Assembly (NCBI GenBank): GCA_020638365.1
Contig: JACKIQ010000009.1
Coordinates: forward strand, 1-59,058
DNA from: Rhodospirillales bacterium
GTDB lineage: Bacteria; Pseudomonadota; Alphaproteobacteria; Micavibrionales; Micavibrionaceae
Direction: 5' to 3'
Length of the DNA stretch: 59,058 nt
Shown piece by piece: positions 34,627 to 43,075 of the stretch (its first letter is position 1; each line of letters begins with the position of its first letter). The notes beneath the pieces are model-generated. The model was not told the origin of the DNA and searched no databases. It saw only the letters and a list, made by a program, of their open reading frames with translations. The position numbers and the translations under genes are program-made.

Positions 34627-34643
34627 TTGATAATCATTCTCAA
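34627..34643 (-). promoter_or_regulatory. Fur-type box
   Basis: TTGATAATCATTCTCAA is a near-perfect palindrome with TTGA ends and one internal mismatch (its complement is TTGAGAATGATTATCAA). It matches the Fur consensus core of GATAAT-type repeats and lies 32 nt upstream of the small gene starting at 34595. It could also overlap the 3' end region of hldE (stop 34718). Confidence 0.6.
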
Positions 34644-34717
34644 TTAATGGGCGGGCGTCAAGGTTAATTATTGTCGGGTTTCAAAATTATTCACGATTTA
34701 AGCCGTGCGCAAAGAAA

Positions 34718-36268
34718 TCAGGCCGCCTTGCCGGTCTTGATTTTTTTGATGGAGGAGGTCGTGCTGTGGCCTTCGGAAATATTAAGAATTTCGACCTTGC
34801 CGCCGCACGCCTGAACAGCGGGGGTCTCGGGGATGCGGTCGATCGTATAATCGCCCCCTTTAAAATATAGGTCAGGTTGCAAGACGCTAACCAGCTTGCT
34901 GGCCGTGTTATCGTCCCCGGCCTTTTCTGCGCCGAACAGAACGACGAGATCGACGGAGCCCAGCGCGGACAGAACGGCGGCGCGGGATTGTTCGTCGTGG
35001 ACCGGGCGGTCTTCGCCCTTGAGCAGGCGCACGGATGAATCAATATTGACCCCGACAACGAGCCGGTCGCACCTGTGACGCGCCTCATTCAGGTAGCGCA
35101 CATGACCGGGGTGGATGATATCGAAGCAGCCGTTCGTAAAACCAACGGAGAGTCCGCGCGCCTTCCAGCGCTCCACGTCTTCCTTGGCCTCCTCCCATGT
35201 CCGGGCGACCGGGGCTTCGCGCGTGCGGTCCTGCGAGGACTGGCGGGCGGCTATGGAGGCAAGGGTCTGGCCGTAGGTGTCCATGTTTTCCAGCGCCTCT
35301 ATCAGTTCCTCAGCGCGGATTGGAGCCGTTCCGATCTTCGAGACAACAATCGAGCCCGCGAGATTGGCCAGCGCGGCGGCCTGCACAAGATCGGCGCCGC
35401 CAGCCATCGCCGCAGCCAGGGTTGCGATGACCGTATCCCCCGCCCCGGAGACATCGAATACTTCTATGTCAGTGGCGCTGCGGATATGGATGGTCCCGTC
35501 TTCGCTGACTACACTCATTCCGTCACGCGAACGGGTAGCGACGACCGAATTAATGCCACAGTTTTCACGGACATGCTGCGCAGCTTCGCTTACCTCATCA
35601 TCATCGTTCACAGCCATTCCACCCGTGGCCAACGCGAGTTCCTTACGGTTGGGCGTCACCACATCTGCACCCGCGTATTTTTTGTAATCCGAGCCTTTCG
35701 GATCGACCAGGACGGGAACGCCGTTTTCCGCGGCCAGCTTTATTATGCCCTGAACCAGATCTTTCGTCAGAAGCCCTTTACCATAATCTGAGAGGACCAC
35801 AGCCTGCACCGTGGGGACTATTTTCTCAGCCTTACGGAGGAGTTCCCGAACCATTTCCGCGTCGATATCCAAAACCCGCTCAAAGTCCGTACGCAGGAGT
35901 TGCTGATGCCCGGCCAGAAAACGGGTTTTGACTATGCTCGGGCGGTCGGAGACGTCAAGCAGGCCCAACGTATCTATCCCGTGGTGTTGCGCTTTTTCAC
36001 GGATTTTCCGCCCCACTTCGTCATTCCCGACAATGGATATGATTTTTCCCTTACATTTCAGGTTTATCAGGTTCGAAAGAGTGTTTCCGGCCCCACCCAG
36101 CATGACGTTCTCCCGGTCAATCGAGAGGACGGGGATCGGGCTTTCGGGCGAGATGCGCTCAACATGGCCGTAAACGAAGCGGTCGAGCATGATGTCGCCT
36201 ACCACCAAAACGGCGGTTTCCGCCATTTTTTGCACTACAGCAACGTCATCAAAGTCACTTTCCGCCAT
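34718..36268 (-). CDS. hldE: Bifunctional heptokinase / ADP-heptose synthase HldE
   Basis: Two-domain enzyme of ADP-heptose synthesis for LPS core. The N-terminal ribokinase-type domain (about 1-330) phosphorylates D-glycero-D-manno-heptose 7-phosphate at C1; GGAGNTLSNL, VVLSDYGKGLL and DVSGAGDTVIATLA (catalytic Asp) are intact. The C-terminal domain (about 365-510) is a cytidylyltransferase-like adenylyltransferase with FTNGCFDIIHPGHV and GEDRP. 516 residues, slightly longer than most. The gene ends 75 nt from the Fur box of the next gene. Confidence 0.95.
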   Translation of the reverse strand: MAESDFDDVAVVQKMAETAVLVVGDIMLDRFVYGHVERISPESPIPVLSIDRENVMLGGAGNTLSNLINLKCKGKIISIVGNDEVGRKIREKAQHHGIDTLGLLDVSDRPSIVKTRFLAGHQQLLRTDFERVLDIDAEMVRELLRKAEKIVPTVQAVVLSDYGKGLLTKDLVQGIIKLAAENGVPVLVDPKGSDYKKYAGADVVTPNRKELALATGGMAVNDDDEVSEAAQHVRENCGINSVVATRSRDGMSVVSEDGTIHIRSATDIEVFDVSGAGDTVIATLAAAMAGGADLVQAAALANLAGSIVVSKIGTAPIRAEELIEALENMDTYGQTLASIAARQSSQDRTREAPVARTWEEAKEDVERWKARGLSVGFTNGCFDIIHPGHVRYLNEARHRCDRLVVGVNIDSSVRLLKGEDRPVHDEQSRAAVLSALGSVDLVVLFGAEKAGDDNTASKLVSVLQPDLYFKGGDYTIDRIPETPAVQACGGKVEILNISEGHSTTSSIKKIKTGKAA

Positions 36269-36404
36269 AAAAACACCGCTTTTTTCCAGAATTTCGCTGA
36301 ATCCTTAATGTTTATGCCGTTTTGTTAGGGATTCGTCAATCTTTATAGGGTCTAATGAAGGGACCAATATCAGGGCAAAAAGCTAGGATTCAAGGGGCTT
36401 GTGC

Positions 36405-37373
36405 GTGAGTAAGAGTAACACTGGCTATATTCATAGACCGAACAGTTCCCAATCCCGTAAGGGGGTTTTCGTAACCCTACGTGCGTTGCTCGACCATAGC
36501 AGAATTGGCGAGCTTCTGGTTCTACGCGGCCTTATTACGAACGATCAACTGGAAACCGCTCTTGATGAACGCCGTTCCTGCGCCCTGCCTCTGGGTGAGA
36601 TCCTTATCCGAAATAACATCATTTCTCGGCGAGCTCTGACCTATACGCTGTGGCGTCAGAGAGCGCTGCGGTTTGTAGCGGGCGGGCTGTTGTTTTTTAT
36701 GACGCTGGGCGGCTTTTCCAAGAGAAGCTTTGCCGATATCGCCGATGTCCCTGCCAAGGTCACGCTCGCCGGCGTCAGCGGCTTCGGGCAGCCGAGCGCT
36801 TACCCGGCCTTGTTCGGTGCGGATGAAAAGCGCTCCGAGAACCTTTCGGCATTTACGAAGTGGACAGACATGTTCTCTCGCTTCGACCGTGCGCTCAAGC
36901 AATCCTCGTCCCAAAATATCGTCGACCAGATGAAACGGGATCTCGCAGGATTAAAAGGGCTTTCCCTTAAAGAACGGGCCATAGGCGTCAACAGCCTGAT
37001 GAACAAGCAGCGCTATATTCTGGATAACAAAAACTGGGGCAAGAGCGATTACTGGGCTACGCCGATCGAGTTTCTGACCCGGGGGGGGGACTGCGAGGAT
37101 TTCGCGATCGCCAAGTATGTCGCGCTGCGCGCACTCGGCGTGGAGGAAGAGCGGATGCGCATCGCTATCGTTCATGACAACATCAAGAATATTCCGCATG
37201 CGATCCTTATCGTTTATTCAGCCGAGGGCGCTCTTGTTCTGGACAACCAGAATCCGGACGTCAAGAAGGCGGATTCTCTTCGCACGCGGTATCGCCCGAT
37301 TTTCTCAATCAACCGTCAGGCCTGGTGGTTGCACAGCGCTCCGGAAACAACGCTCGTCGCGTCTGCGGAGTAA
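36405..37373 (+). CDS. LapG-like transglutaminase-type cysteine protease with MshEN-like domain
   Basis: About 322 residues. C-terminal part (about 120-310) is a bacterial transglutaminase-like cysteine proteinase (BTLCP/LapG): catalytic Cys in GGDCEDFAIAKY, His in IPHAIL, Asp in LVLDNQ. LapG relatives cleave large adhesins in the periplasm under c-di-GMP control. Unusually the N-terminus (about 25-80) has two near-canonical 24-residue MshEN motifs, RIGELLVLRGLITNDQLETA and PLGEILIRNNIISRRAL, as in c-di-GMP-binding type II/IV secretion ATPases. A transmembrane helix (about 85-102) separates them, putting the first domain in the cytoplasm and the protease in the periplasm. The GTG at 36405 with AAGGGG 7 nt upstream is preferred. 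Confidence 0.8.
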   Translation: MSKSNTGYIHRPNSSQSRKGVFVTLRALLDHSRIGELLVLRGLITNDQLETALDERRSCALPLGEILIRNNIISRRALTYTLWRQRALRFVAGGLLFFMTLGGFSKRSFADIADVPAKVTLAGVSGFGQPSAYPALFGADEKRSENLSAFTKWTDMFSRFDRALKQSSSQNIVDQMKRDLAGLKGLSLKERAIGVNSLMNKQRYILDNKNWGKSDYWATPIEFLTRGGDCEDFAIAKYVALRALGVEEERMRIAIVHDNIKNIPHAILIVYSAEGALVLDNQNPDVKKADSLRTRYRPIFSINRQAWWLHSAPETTLVASAE

Positions 37374-37405
37374 TCTGCACGTTCTTGTCTTTATAGAAAT
37401 GCGCC

Positions 37406-39880
37406 CTATTCCATAGAGCTTAACGCCGGGCTTTCGAGCAAAGCCGTGCGTATCTGATCGAAGCGTTCGGGGTCGATCTGTTCCCTAGTTTCACGATCCA
37501 CAACGTAAAACGTATCCTGTGCCTTGACAGATTTTCCATAGGTCGAAACCCGGGCATGCTTGAGTTCCAGCCCCAATTCATTAAATACCTTTGCTACGTT
37601 GTTCAGGAGGCTGGGGCGGTCTGGCGCCGTGATTTCTATGACCGTGGATTGCCCGCTGAAATCGTTTGAAAGTTCGACTTCGGGCCGGAACCTGTAGGGT
37701 ATCTTTTTCGTGGTTTTGTATCCTCTTTTATCCTGGACCGACATATTCAGAACTTCATCATCGTCCAGGCCCTGAATGACTTTTTGACGGATTTCCTCTG
37801 CCCTTTTGTCACCCAGAACGCCGCCCGCCGTTCCCTGTACGATTACAGTGCTGCGGGCCGATTGCTTTTCCTCATGAGCTTCATAATCCATACCAACAAT
37901 ATTGACATCGTTCGATGCCATGACCGCAGTCAGGCGTTCGAATACCCGAATATTTTGCGGTGTCGTAACTTCAAAAACCGTCGCGTTTCTTGTAAAATCT
38001 TCATGAAGAGTGACGGTGGTGCGCTCGGCATCATCATCCGTCATTGCCTGAGGTTCCGGAACGAAGTCCTTCTTGCGCATATGCGCCTTGGTTCGATGGA
38101 AGAGGTTTCCGATACGCACAGCGACGTTAGGCTCCCATGCATCGGGATTATTGCCCATAATATCCGCTGTCGTCAGAAGAGTCAGCAATTCCAGATTTTT
38201 TTCCGAGCCAATCTTGCGGGCGAACGTTTCCACGGTCCACGGGTCGTTTAAATCCCTTCGCAAAGCCGTGTGCGCAAGCACAAGATGGTTTTCTACAAGC
38301 CATGCCGCGCGTTCCGTTTCCTGACGGTTCAGACCGAGACGCGGACCGTATTGGCGGACCATTTCCGCGCCGCGCACAGGGTGAAGATCTTCGTCCCCGG
38401 TTTCCACACCATCCTTGCCACTATCATGGAGGAGCATTGCCACGGCCATGATTTTTCTATCAGAATCATCCAGTTCTCCGGCAATGTCACTTGCAATTTT
38501 TGCCTTATCATCGTCTTCTCGAAGCCTGTTCAAAACATCCATAGCCTGGAATGTATGCTCGTCTACAGTGTAGGCATGGTATGGGTCGAACTGCACGAGC
38601 ATGTCTATCCCGTGCATAGGCGGCAGGAATTTTGAGAGCATTCCGGTTTCCTGCATCCTTCGTAAAGTCGCTCCGACTTCTTTAGGAGCCGTGATGATAC
38701 GCATGAATGCCTGATTTCCTTCCGGGTCCTGTTGCGCGTGTTCGTCAAAGGATTCCTTGTTTCTGCTTATTGCCCGCAATGCGTCAGGGTGAACTTCCGC
38801 ATTCTGATCCTGCGCTACCTCAAAAATTCTCATCATCTCCAGCGGCGCGGGGTTGTTTACAGAAAACCTCACCTTGTCATTTCGGATGGTAAAATTATCC
38901 ACGCTGCGTACCGGCGCTCCAAACCCAGCTTTTTTTTCCAGTGCAGCCGAAGAAACAACATTAGTGAGAAAGCCGACATCGCGTGCGTGCAGGAAATAGA
39001 GCCGCATATAGTCTTCGATCGCCTGCTGACGTTCGTGAGGTTCAAAACGCAAAACCTTTTCAGCAATATCCGGTTGCGTTGCCGCCGTTAAACTATTGCC
39101 CGCATTACTTGCTCGCAGATGGCACCGCGCTTCCATCAGGCAATCATAGGCCTGCCGGACCTGACGCGCTTCCATATTTGATAGCAATCCTTGTTCCGCA
39201 AGGTCATCAATCGTTTTACAGCCGAAGACAACATGCGATATCCACATCATGGTGTGAAAATCCCGTAAACCGCCTTTTCCTTCCTTTACGTTCGGCTGCA
39301 CGACGTAACGGGTGTCGCTGGTTTTACCGTAGCGTTTGTCCCTTTCGGCAAGCTTCTCATCCAGAAAATCTTGCCAGCGGGATGCATTCAGGTCTTCGAC
39401 CTTTTGCGACAAGTCGCTGTACAGTGTCTCACTGCCCCAGAGTTTTCGCCTATCCAGCAGGGTTGTCCAGACTGTCTGGTCCTTAGAAGCCAACGCCAGA
39501 CTTTGCTCGGGGGTGTGGACCAGTGTTCCGGGTTCATAACCCACATCCCACAAAGCGGTGACGAAGTTGCTCTGCGCCTCTTCAAAATCGGGAGGAACCG
39601 TTTCCTTCATCTCTTCGGGAAGGAGCATCAGGATATCGAGATCGGCTCCGGGGTAAACCTCCTGTCTGCCGTTACCGCCGGTCAGAACCAGTGTAACCGT
39701 ATCCCTGTACTTGCCTAAAAAATGATCGGCAATTTTGCGCACATCGCCGTCGGCCGCATCACTCAGGGCTCTCGTATAGTCACGCGCCGCCAGATTTCCT
39801 GCGCGAAAGTCCGCCAGCAGGGTTTCCCTTCGCTCGCGCACAGATTCTTTAAACGACGTGATATCAAACGGCTTCGCCAT
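37406..39880 (-). CDS. glnD: PII uridylyltransferase/uridylyl-removing enzyme GlnD
   Basis: Nitrogen sensor that uridylylates PII when glutamine is low and removes UMP when it is high. 824 residues, shorter than the usual 870-950. Nucleotidyltransferase motif GGNGRQEVYPGADLDILM near residue 68 (G-x-D-x-D present), glutamine-synthetase-adenylyltransferase-like NPNVKEGKGGLRDFHTM region, HD phosphohydrolase (LLHDSGKDG), and two C-terminal ACT domains that bind glutamine. Family identity is secure; the nitrogen role follows from the family. Confidence 0.93.
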   Translation of the reverse strand: MAKPFDITSFKESVRERRETLLADFRAGNLAARDYTRALSDAADGDVRKIADHFLGKYRDTVTLVLTGGNGRQEVYPGADLDILMLLPEEMKETVPPDFEEAQSNFVTALWDVGYEPGTLVHTPEQSLALASKDQTVWTTLLDRRKLWGSETLYSDLSQKVEDLNASRWQDFLDEKLAERDKRYGKTSDTRYVVQPNVKEGKGGLRDFHTMMWISHVVFGCKTIDDLAEQGLLSNMEARQVRQAYDCLMEARCHLRASNAGNSLTAATQPDIAEKVLRFEPHERQQAIEDYMRLYFLHARDVGFLTNVVSSAALEKKAGFGAPVRSVDNFTIRNDKVRFSVNNPAPLEMMRIFEVAQDQNAEVHPDALRAISRNKESFDEHAQQDPEGNQAFMRIITAPKEVGATLRRMQETGMLSKFLPPMHGIDMLVQFDPYHAYTVDEHTFQAMDVLNRLREDDDKAKIASDIAGELDDSDRKIMAVAMLLHDSGKDGVETGDEDLHPVRGAEMVRQYGPRLGLNRQETERAAWLVENHLVLAHTALRRDLNDPWTVETFARKIGSEKNLELLTLLTTADIMGNNPDAWEPNVAVRIGNLFHRTKAHMRKKDFVPEPQAMTDDDAERTTVTLHEDFTRNATVFEVTTPQNIRVFERLTAVMASNDVNIVGMDYEAHEEKQSARSTVIVQGTAGGVLGDKRAEEIRQKVIQGLDDDEVLNMSVQDKRGYKTTKKIPYRFRPEVELSNDFSGQSTVIEITAPDRPSLLNNVAKVFNELGLELKHARVSTYGKSVKAQDTFYVVDRETREQIDPERFDQIRTALLESPALSSME

Positions 39881-40122
39881 ATTAATATTTCAGGTACTTA
39901 TCCCGCCCCAAATGTCTTTATTCTAAAAAATTTATTTTACTATAACACGGATATACGGGCCAAGAATGCCTCTTTTTGCGCGTTATTGCACGAAAAAATC
40001 GTCCTCATTTTCTGAAACGCTGCCTTTTTCCAGACCTTTAGGGCTTTAGCTCTATTCCCAAGCTTGAAATGTAGGTCAAAATAGTTATTGTTCTGCGAGT
40101 TTTTTATGACGGGTTTTAAGAT

Positions 40123-40761
40123 ATGGCGGAAGTCAAGGCACTGCTCGAAGGGTATAAGAGATTTTACAAGCGTTACTACTCTTCGGGGGATCCTCTTTAC
40201 AAGGAATTGTCTTCGAACGGACAGTCTCCGAAGACACTGATCATCGCGTGCAGCGATTCACGGGTCGATCCGTCGATAATCACCGAGGCGAAGCCGGGCG
40301 ATATCTTTGTGGTCCGTAACGTGGCCAATCTCGTTCCGCCCTACGCACCTGATCTTTCGAGCCTGCATGGGGTCAGCGCGGCGCTGGAGTTCGCAGTCAG
40401 GATTATTGAGGTCAAGCATATCGTCGTTCTCGGGCATTCACAGTGCGCAGGGATCGCCGCTCTGCTGGAGCCCGGGAAAACGGACGGCACTGATTTTATA
40501 GGCATGTGGGTGGACATCGCTGCTCCTGTGCGTGAGAAAACGCTGGCCGAAGCGCAAGAGGGAGAGCGTATCGAGGATACGCGATGCCGATGCGAGAAAG
40601 AAAGCGTTCTTCATTCCCTGGCGAATTTGACCGAATTTCCATGGATAAGGGAAAAGGTTGAAAGCGGCGCCCTCAAGCTCCACGGCTGGTACTTTTCCAT
40701 GGAGAACGGGCGGCTTTTCGAGTTCGATCCCGTGCACGGAGCGTTTGTGGAGATTTCCTGA
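40123..40761 (+). CDS. Beta-class carbonic anhydrase
   Basis: Interconverts CO2 and bicarbonate. 212 residues, normal for the family. Zinc ligands are Cys43, His105 and Cys108, with the Asp45-Arg47 dyad in ACSDSRVDP; VLGHSQCAG is the His/Cys segment. No signal peptide, so cytoplasmic. The N-terminus MAEVKALLEGYKRFYKRYY is as in proteobacterial Can-type enzymes. It converges with the ion-channel gene. Confidence 0.95.
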   Translation: MAEVKALLEGYKRFYKRYYSSGDPLYKELSSNGQSPKTLIIACSDSRVDPSIITEAKPGDIFVVRNVANLVPPYAPDLSSLHGVSAALEFAVRIIEVKHIVVLGHSQCAGIAALLEPGKTDGTDFIGMWVDIAAPVREKTLAEAQEGERIEDTRCRCEKESVLHSLANLTEFPWIREKVESGALKLHGWYFSMENGRLFEFDPVHGAFVEIS

Positions 40762-40777
40762 ATTTTACTTTGGCGGG

Positions 40778-41782
40778 TTATATCGCCCGCATCAGTATCA
40801 GCGCCATTCCTCCCATCATCATGGCTGTAGATACAAAGAGAACGAGGATATCCCTCTTAATAACCTTTTCATAGCTTTCCTGCTTGACCCTCGAAGATGT
40901 CAGGACGATCTGGGCCAGCGTGACGATAATAAAAATGTAGGAGAGCAAATAGACTTTATCGGTCAGGAGCAAATAGTCCACCTCTGGCAGAGCGCTCGTT
41001 GAGGTTAACTGCAAGGCTACCAAGGTCAGAAGCGCCGTGATAACCACTCCCAAACGTCCTTCGATATAGACCGGGTGAACGAAGTACACCAAGGCCGTAC
41101 ACAGGAGGATGAGGACTATCGGCATGAAAATCTTGACGGCCATAGATATCTCGGGACGGCTGAGAGGAATAATGAATTTCGCGCGAGAGTAGTTGGATCC
41201 TCCCTTGTAGTTCAGGTCGCCGAAGTTGGTGTCATAGAAAAACTTTCCGATTTCCAGGACCGGTACGCCAATCAGGAAGCCTGGAATATATATGTCCTTG
41301 TTTATCGAGATCGGAACTTCCGTAGCGGGGTCCGCGACATAAATGAGGCCTTTTTCATCCGAGACGCTGTCTTCCAGCAAAATCGTCAGTTTCTGTTTAT
41401 CAAAGGGGAAATCGTTTAAGGGAAATTTCGCGCTGAATTTTCCGCGCTCTCGCAAAACCATGTAGAGCGATCCGTCGGGCATTTTCTGCGGCTCGTCGTA
41501 GATCAGGGTGCGGACGTGATCTTCCGGTTCAAAGGAGTTCATGAATTCGATGCTTTCGGCCGGGTTTATTTCCGGGTTGTTCCAGCGAAACCAGAGGTAA
41601 AAATCGAGGCGATAGCTGTGTGTGCGGAGGTCAATTTCCTGAATGTCGTTCACATGAACGCCGATCACGACTTTTTCTGGTTCTTCCGCGTGCGCCTCCA
41701 AGGGAAGAAGCGTAAAAAAAATCATGAGAGACAGAAGAACCAACCCTGCGCCAGAAAAAGATTTAAGCCTATTGTCTTTCAT
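40778..41782 (-). CDS. Prokaryotic pentameric ligand-gated ion channel homologue
   Basis: About 334 residues. A signal peptide (1-25, ending EAHA) is followed by a beta-rich extracellular ligand-binding domain (about 30-215) with the Pro-loop segment FPFDKQKL, and then four transmembrane helices: M1 SMAVKIFMPIVLILL, M2 RLGVVITALLTLVALQL, M3 YLLSYIFIIVTLAQ, M4 LVLFVSTAMMMGG. This is the layout of GLIC/ELIC. The signature Cys pair of eukaryotic Cys-loops is absent, as in bacteria. It lies 32 nt downstream of gcdH on the same strand. Ligand is unknown. AGGA precedes the ATG at 41782, chosen over a frame extending to 41911. Confidence 0.88.
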   Translation of the reverse strand: MKDNRLKSFSGAGLVLLSLMIFFTLLPLEAHAEEPEKVVIGVHVNDIQEIDLRTHSYRLDFYLWFRWNNPEINPAESIEFMNSFEPEDHVRTLIYDEPQKMPDGSLYMVLRERGKFSAKFPLNDFPFDKQKLTILLEDSVSDEKGLIYVADPATEVPISINKDIYIPGFLIGVPVLEIGKFFYDTNFGDLNYKGGSNYSRAKFIIPLSRPEISMAVKIFMPIVLILLCTALVYFVHPVYIEGRLGVVITALLTLVALQLTSTSALPEVDYLLLTDKVYLLSYIFIIVTLAQIVLTSSRVKQESYEKVIKRDILVLFVSTAMMMGGMALILMRAI

Positions 41783-41814
41783 TGTTCCTGTCCGATTTTC
41801 TGTGCTTTCCCTAC

Positions 41815-42999
41815 TCAGAAAAACGCCTGAAGGCCGGTTTGTGCGCGGCCCAAAATCAGGGCGTGGATGTCGTGCGTCCCTTCGTAGGTGTTGACGGATT
41901 CCAGATTGCACATGTGGCGCATGACGTGGAATTCGTCAGCAATCCCATTGCCGCCGTGCATATCGCGGGCGGTGCGGGCTATATCCAGAGCCTTGCCGCA
42001 GTTATTGCGCTTGATGAGTGAAATCATTTCCGGGGCGAAGGATTCTTCGTCCATTAAGCGCCCTACGCGCAGAGCGGCGTGCAGCCCGAGGGTTATTTCT
42101 GTTTGCATATCCGCGAGTTTTTTCTGCACGAGCTGGGTCTGGGCCAGCGGACGGCCAAATTGTTTACGATCAAGCGTATATTGCCGCGCTGCGTGCCAGC
42201 AATATTCCGCGGCGCCCATCACGCCCCACGCGATGCCGTAACGTGCGCGGTTGAGACATTCAAACGGCCCTTTAAGGCCGGAAGCTTTTGGAAGAATGTT
42301 TTCTTCTGGCACAAACACCTCATCCATCACCACTTCGCCTGTAATGGACGCGCGGAGCGAGAGCTTTCCTTCTATTTTCGGAGCGGACAGCCCCTTCATG
42401 CCCTTTTCAAGAATGTAACCCTTGATCGCGTTTTCGTGCGCCTCTGATTTTGCCCAAACGACGAACACATCGGCGATCGGGGAATTGCTGATCCACATTT
42501 TGGAACCGGAGAGGCTGTAGCCCCCATCAACTTTTTTCGCCCTGGTTTTCATACCAGCGGGATCAGAGCCAGCATCGGGTTCGGTCAGGCCGAAGCACCC
42601 GATCCATTCACCTGTTGCCAGCTTCGGGAGGTATTTTTTGCGCTGTTCTTCGGACCCCCATGCATAAATCGGGTACATCACCAGCGAGGATTGCACGGAC
42701 ATGGCCGAGCGGTACCCGGAATCCACGCGTTCGACTTCGCGGGCGATCAGTCCGTAGGAGACGTAATTCACGCCGGCTCCGCCGTATTCCTCGGGGATCG
42801 TCGCACCGAGCAATCCAAGTTCACCCATGGAACGCATAATCCCGGGATCAAAATCCTCGTTCCGGTACGCCATCAAAACTTTAGGCATCAATACGTCCTG
42901 AGAGAAGTTGTGCGCCGTGTCGCGGACGGCGCGTTCATCTTCAGTCAGAGCGGTTTCAAGATTCAGCGGATCTTCCCAGGAAAAAACGGTGCGGCTCAT
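41815..42999 (-). CDS. gcdH: Glutaryl-CoA dehydrogenase-type acyl-CoA dehydrogenase
   Basis: FAD enzyme converting glutaryl-CoA to crotonyl-CoA plus CO2 in lysine/tryptophan breakdown. 394 residues. FAD and substrate motifs GCFGLTEPDAGSDP, MWISNSPIADVFVVWAK, and RARYGIAWGVMGAAE (the conserved Arg and GIAWG of GCDH), and the catalytic base in VNTYEGTHDIHALILGR. These favour glutaryl-CoA dehydrogenase over short-chain enzymes, though other substrates cannot be excluded. Upstream gene of a probable unit with the ion channel. Confidence 0.92.
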   Translation of the reverse strand: MSRTVFSWEDPLNLETALTEDERAVRDTAHNFSQDVLMPKVLMAYRNEDFDPGIMRSMGELGLLGATIPEEYGGAGVNYVSYGLIAREVERVDSGYRSAMSVQSSLVMYPIYAWGSEEQRKKYLPKLATGEWIGCFGLTEPDAGSDPAGMKTRAKKVDGGYSLSGSKMWISNSPIADVFVVWAKSEAHENAIKGYILEKGMKGLSAPKIEGKLSLRASITGEVVMDEVFVPEENILPKASGLKGPFECLNRARYGIAWGVMGAAEYCWHAARQYTLDRKQFGRPLAQTQLVQKKLADMQTEITLGLHAALRVGRLMDEESFAPEMISLIKRNNCGKALDIARTARDMHGGNGIADEFHVMRHMCNLESVNTYEGTHDIHALILGRAQTGLQAFF

Positions 43000-43075
43000 T
43001 TGTCTTTTTTAAGTCCTGTACTAATGGGTGAGGGCAAACTATAACATTGATGATCAAGAAGAATAAAGCGCACAC

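Noticed and set aside
39722..40015. Forward 97-codon frame
   Set aside because: Mostly within glnD antisense, with no protein features.
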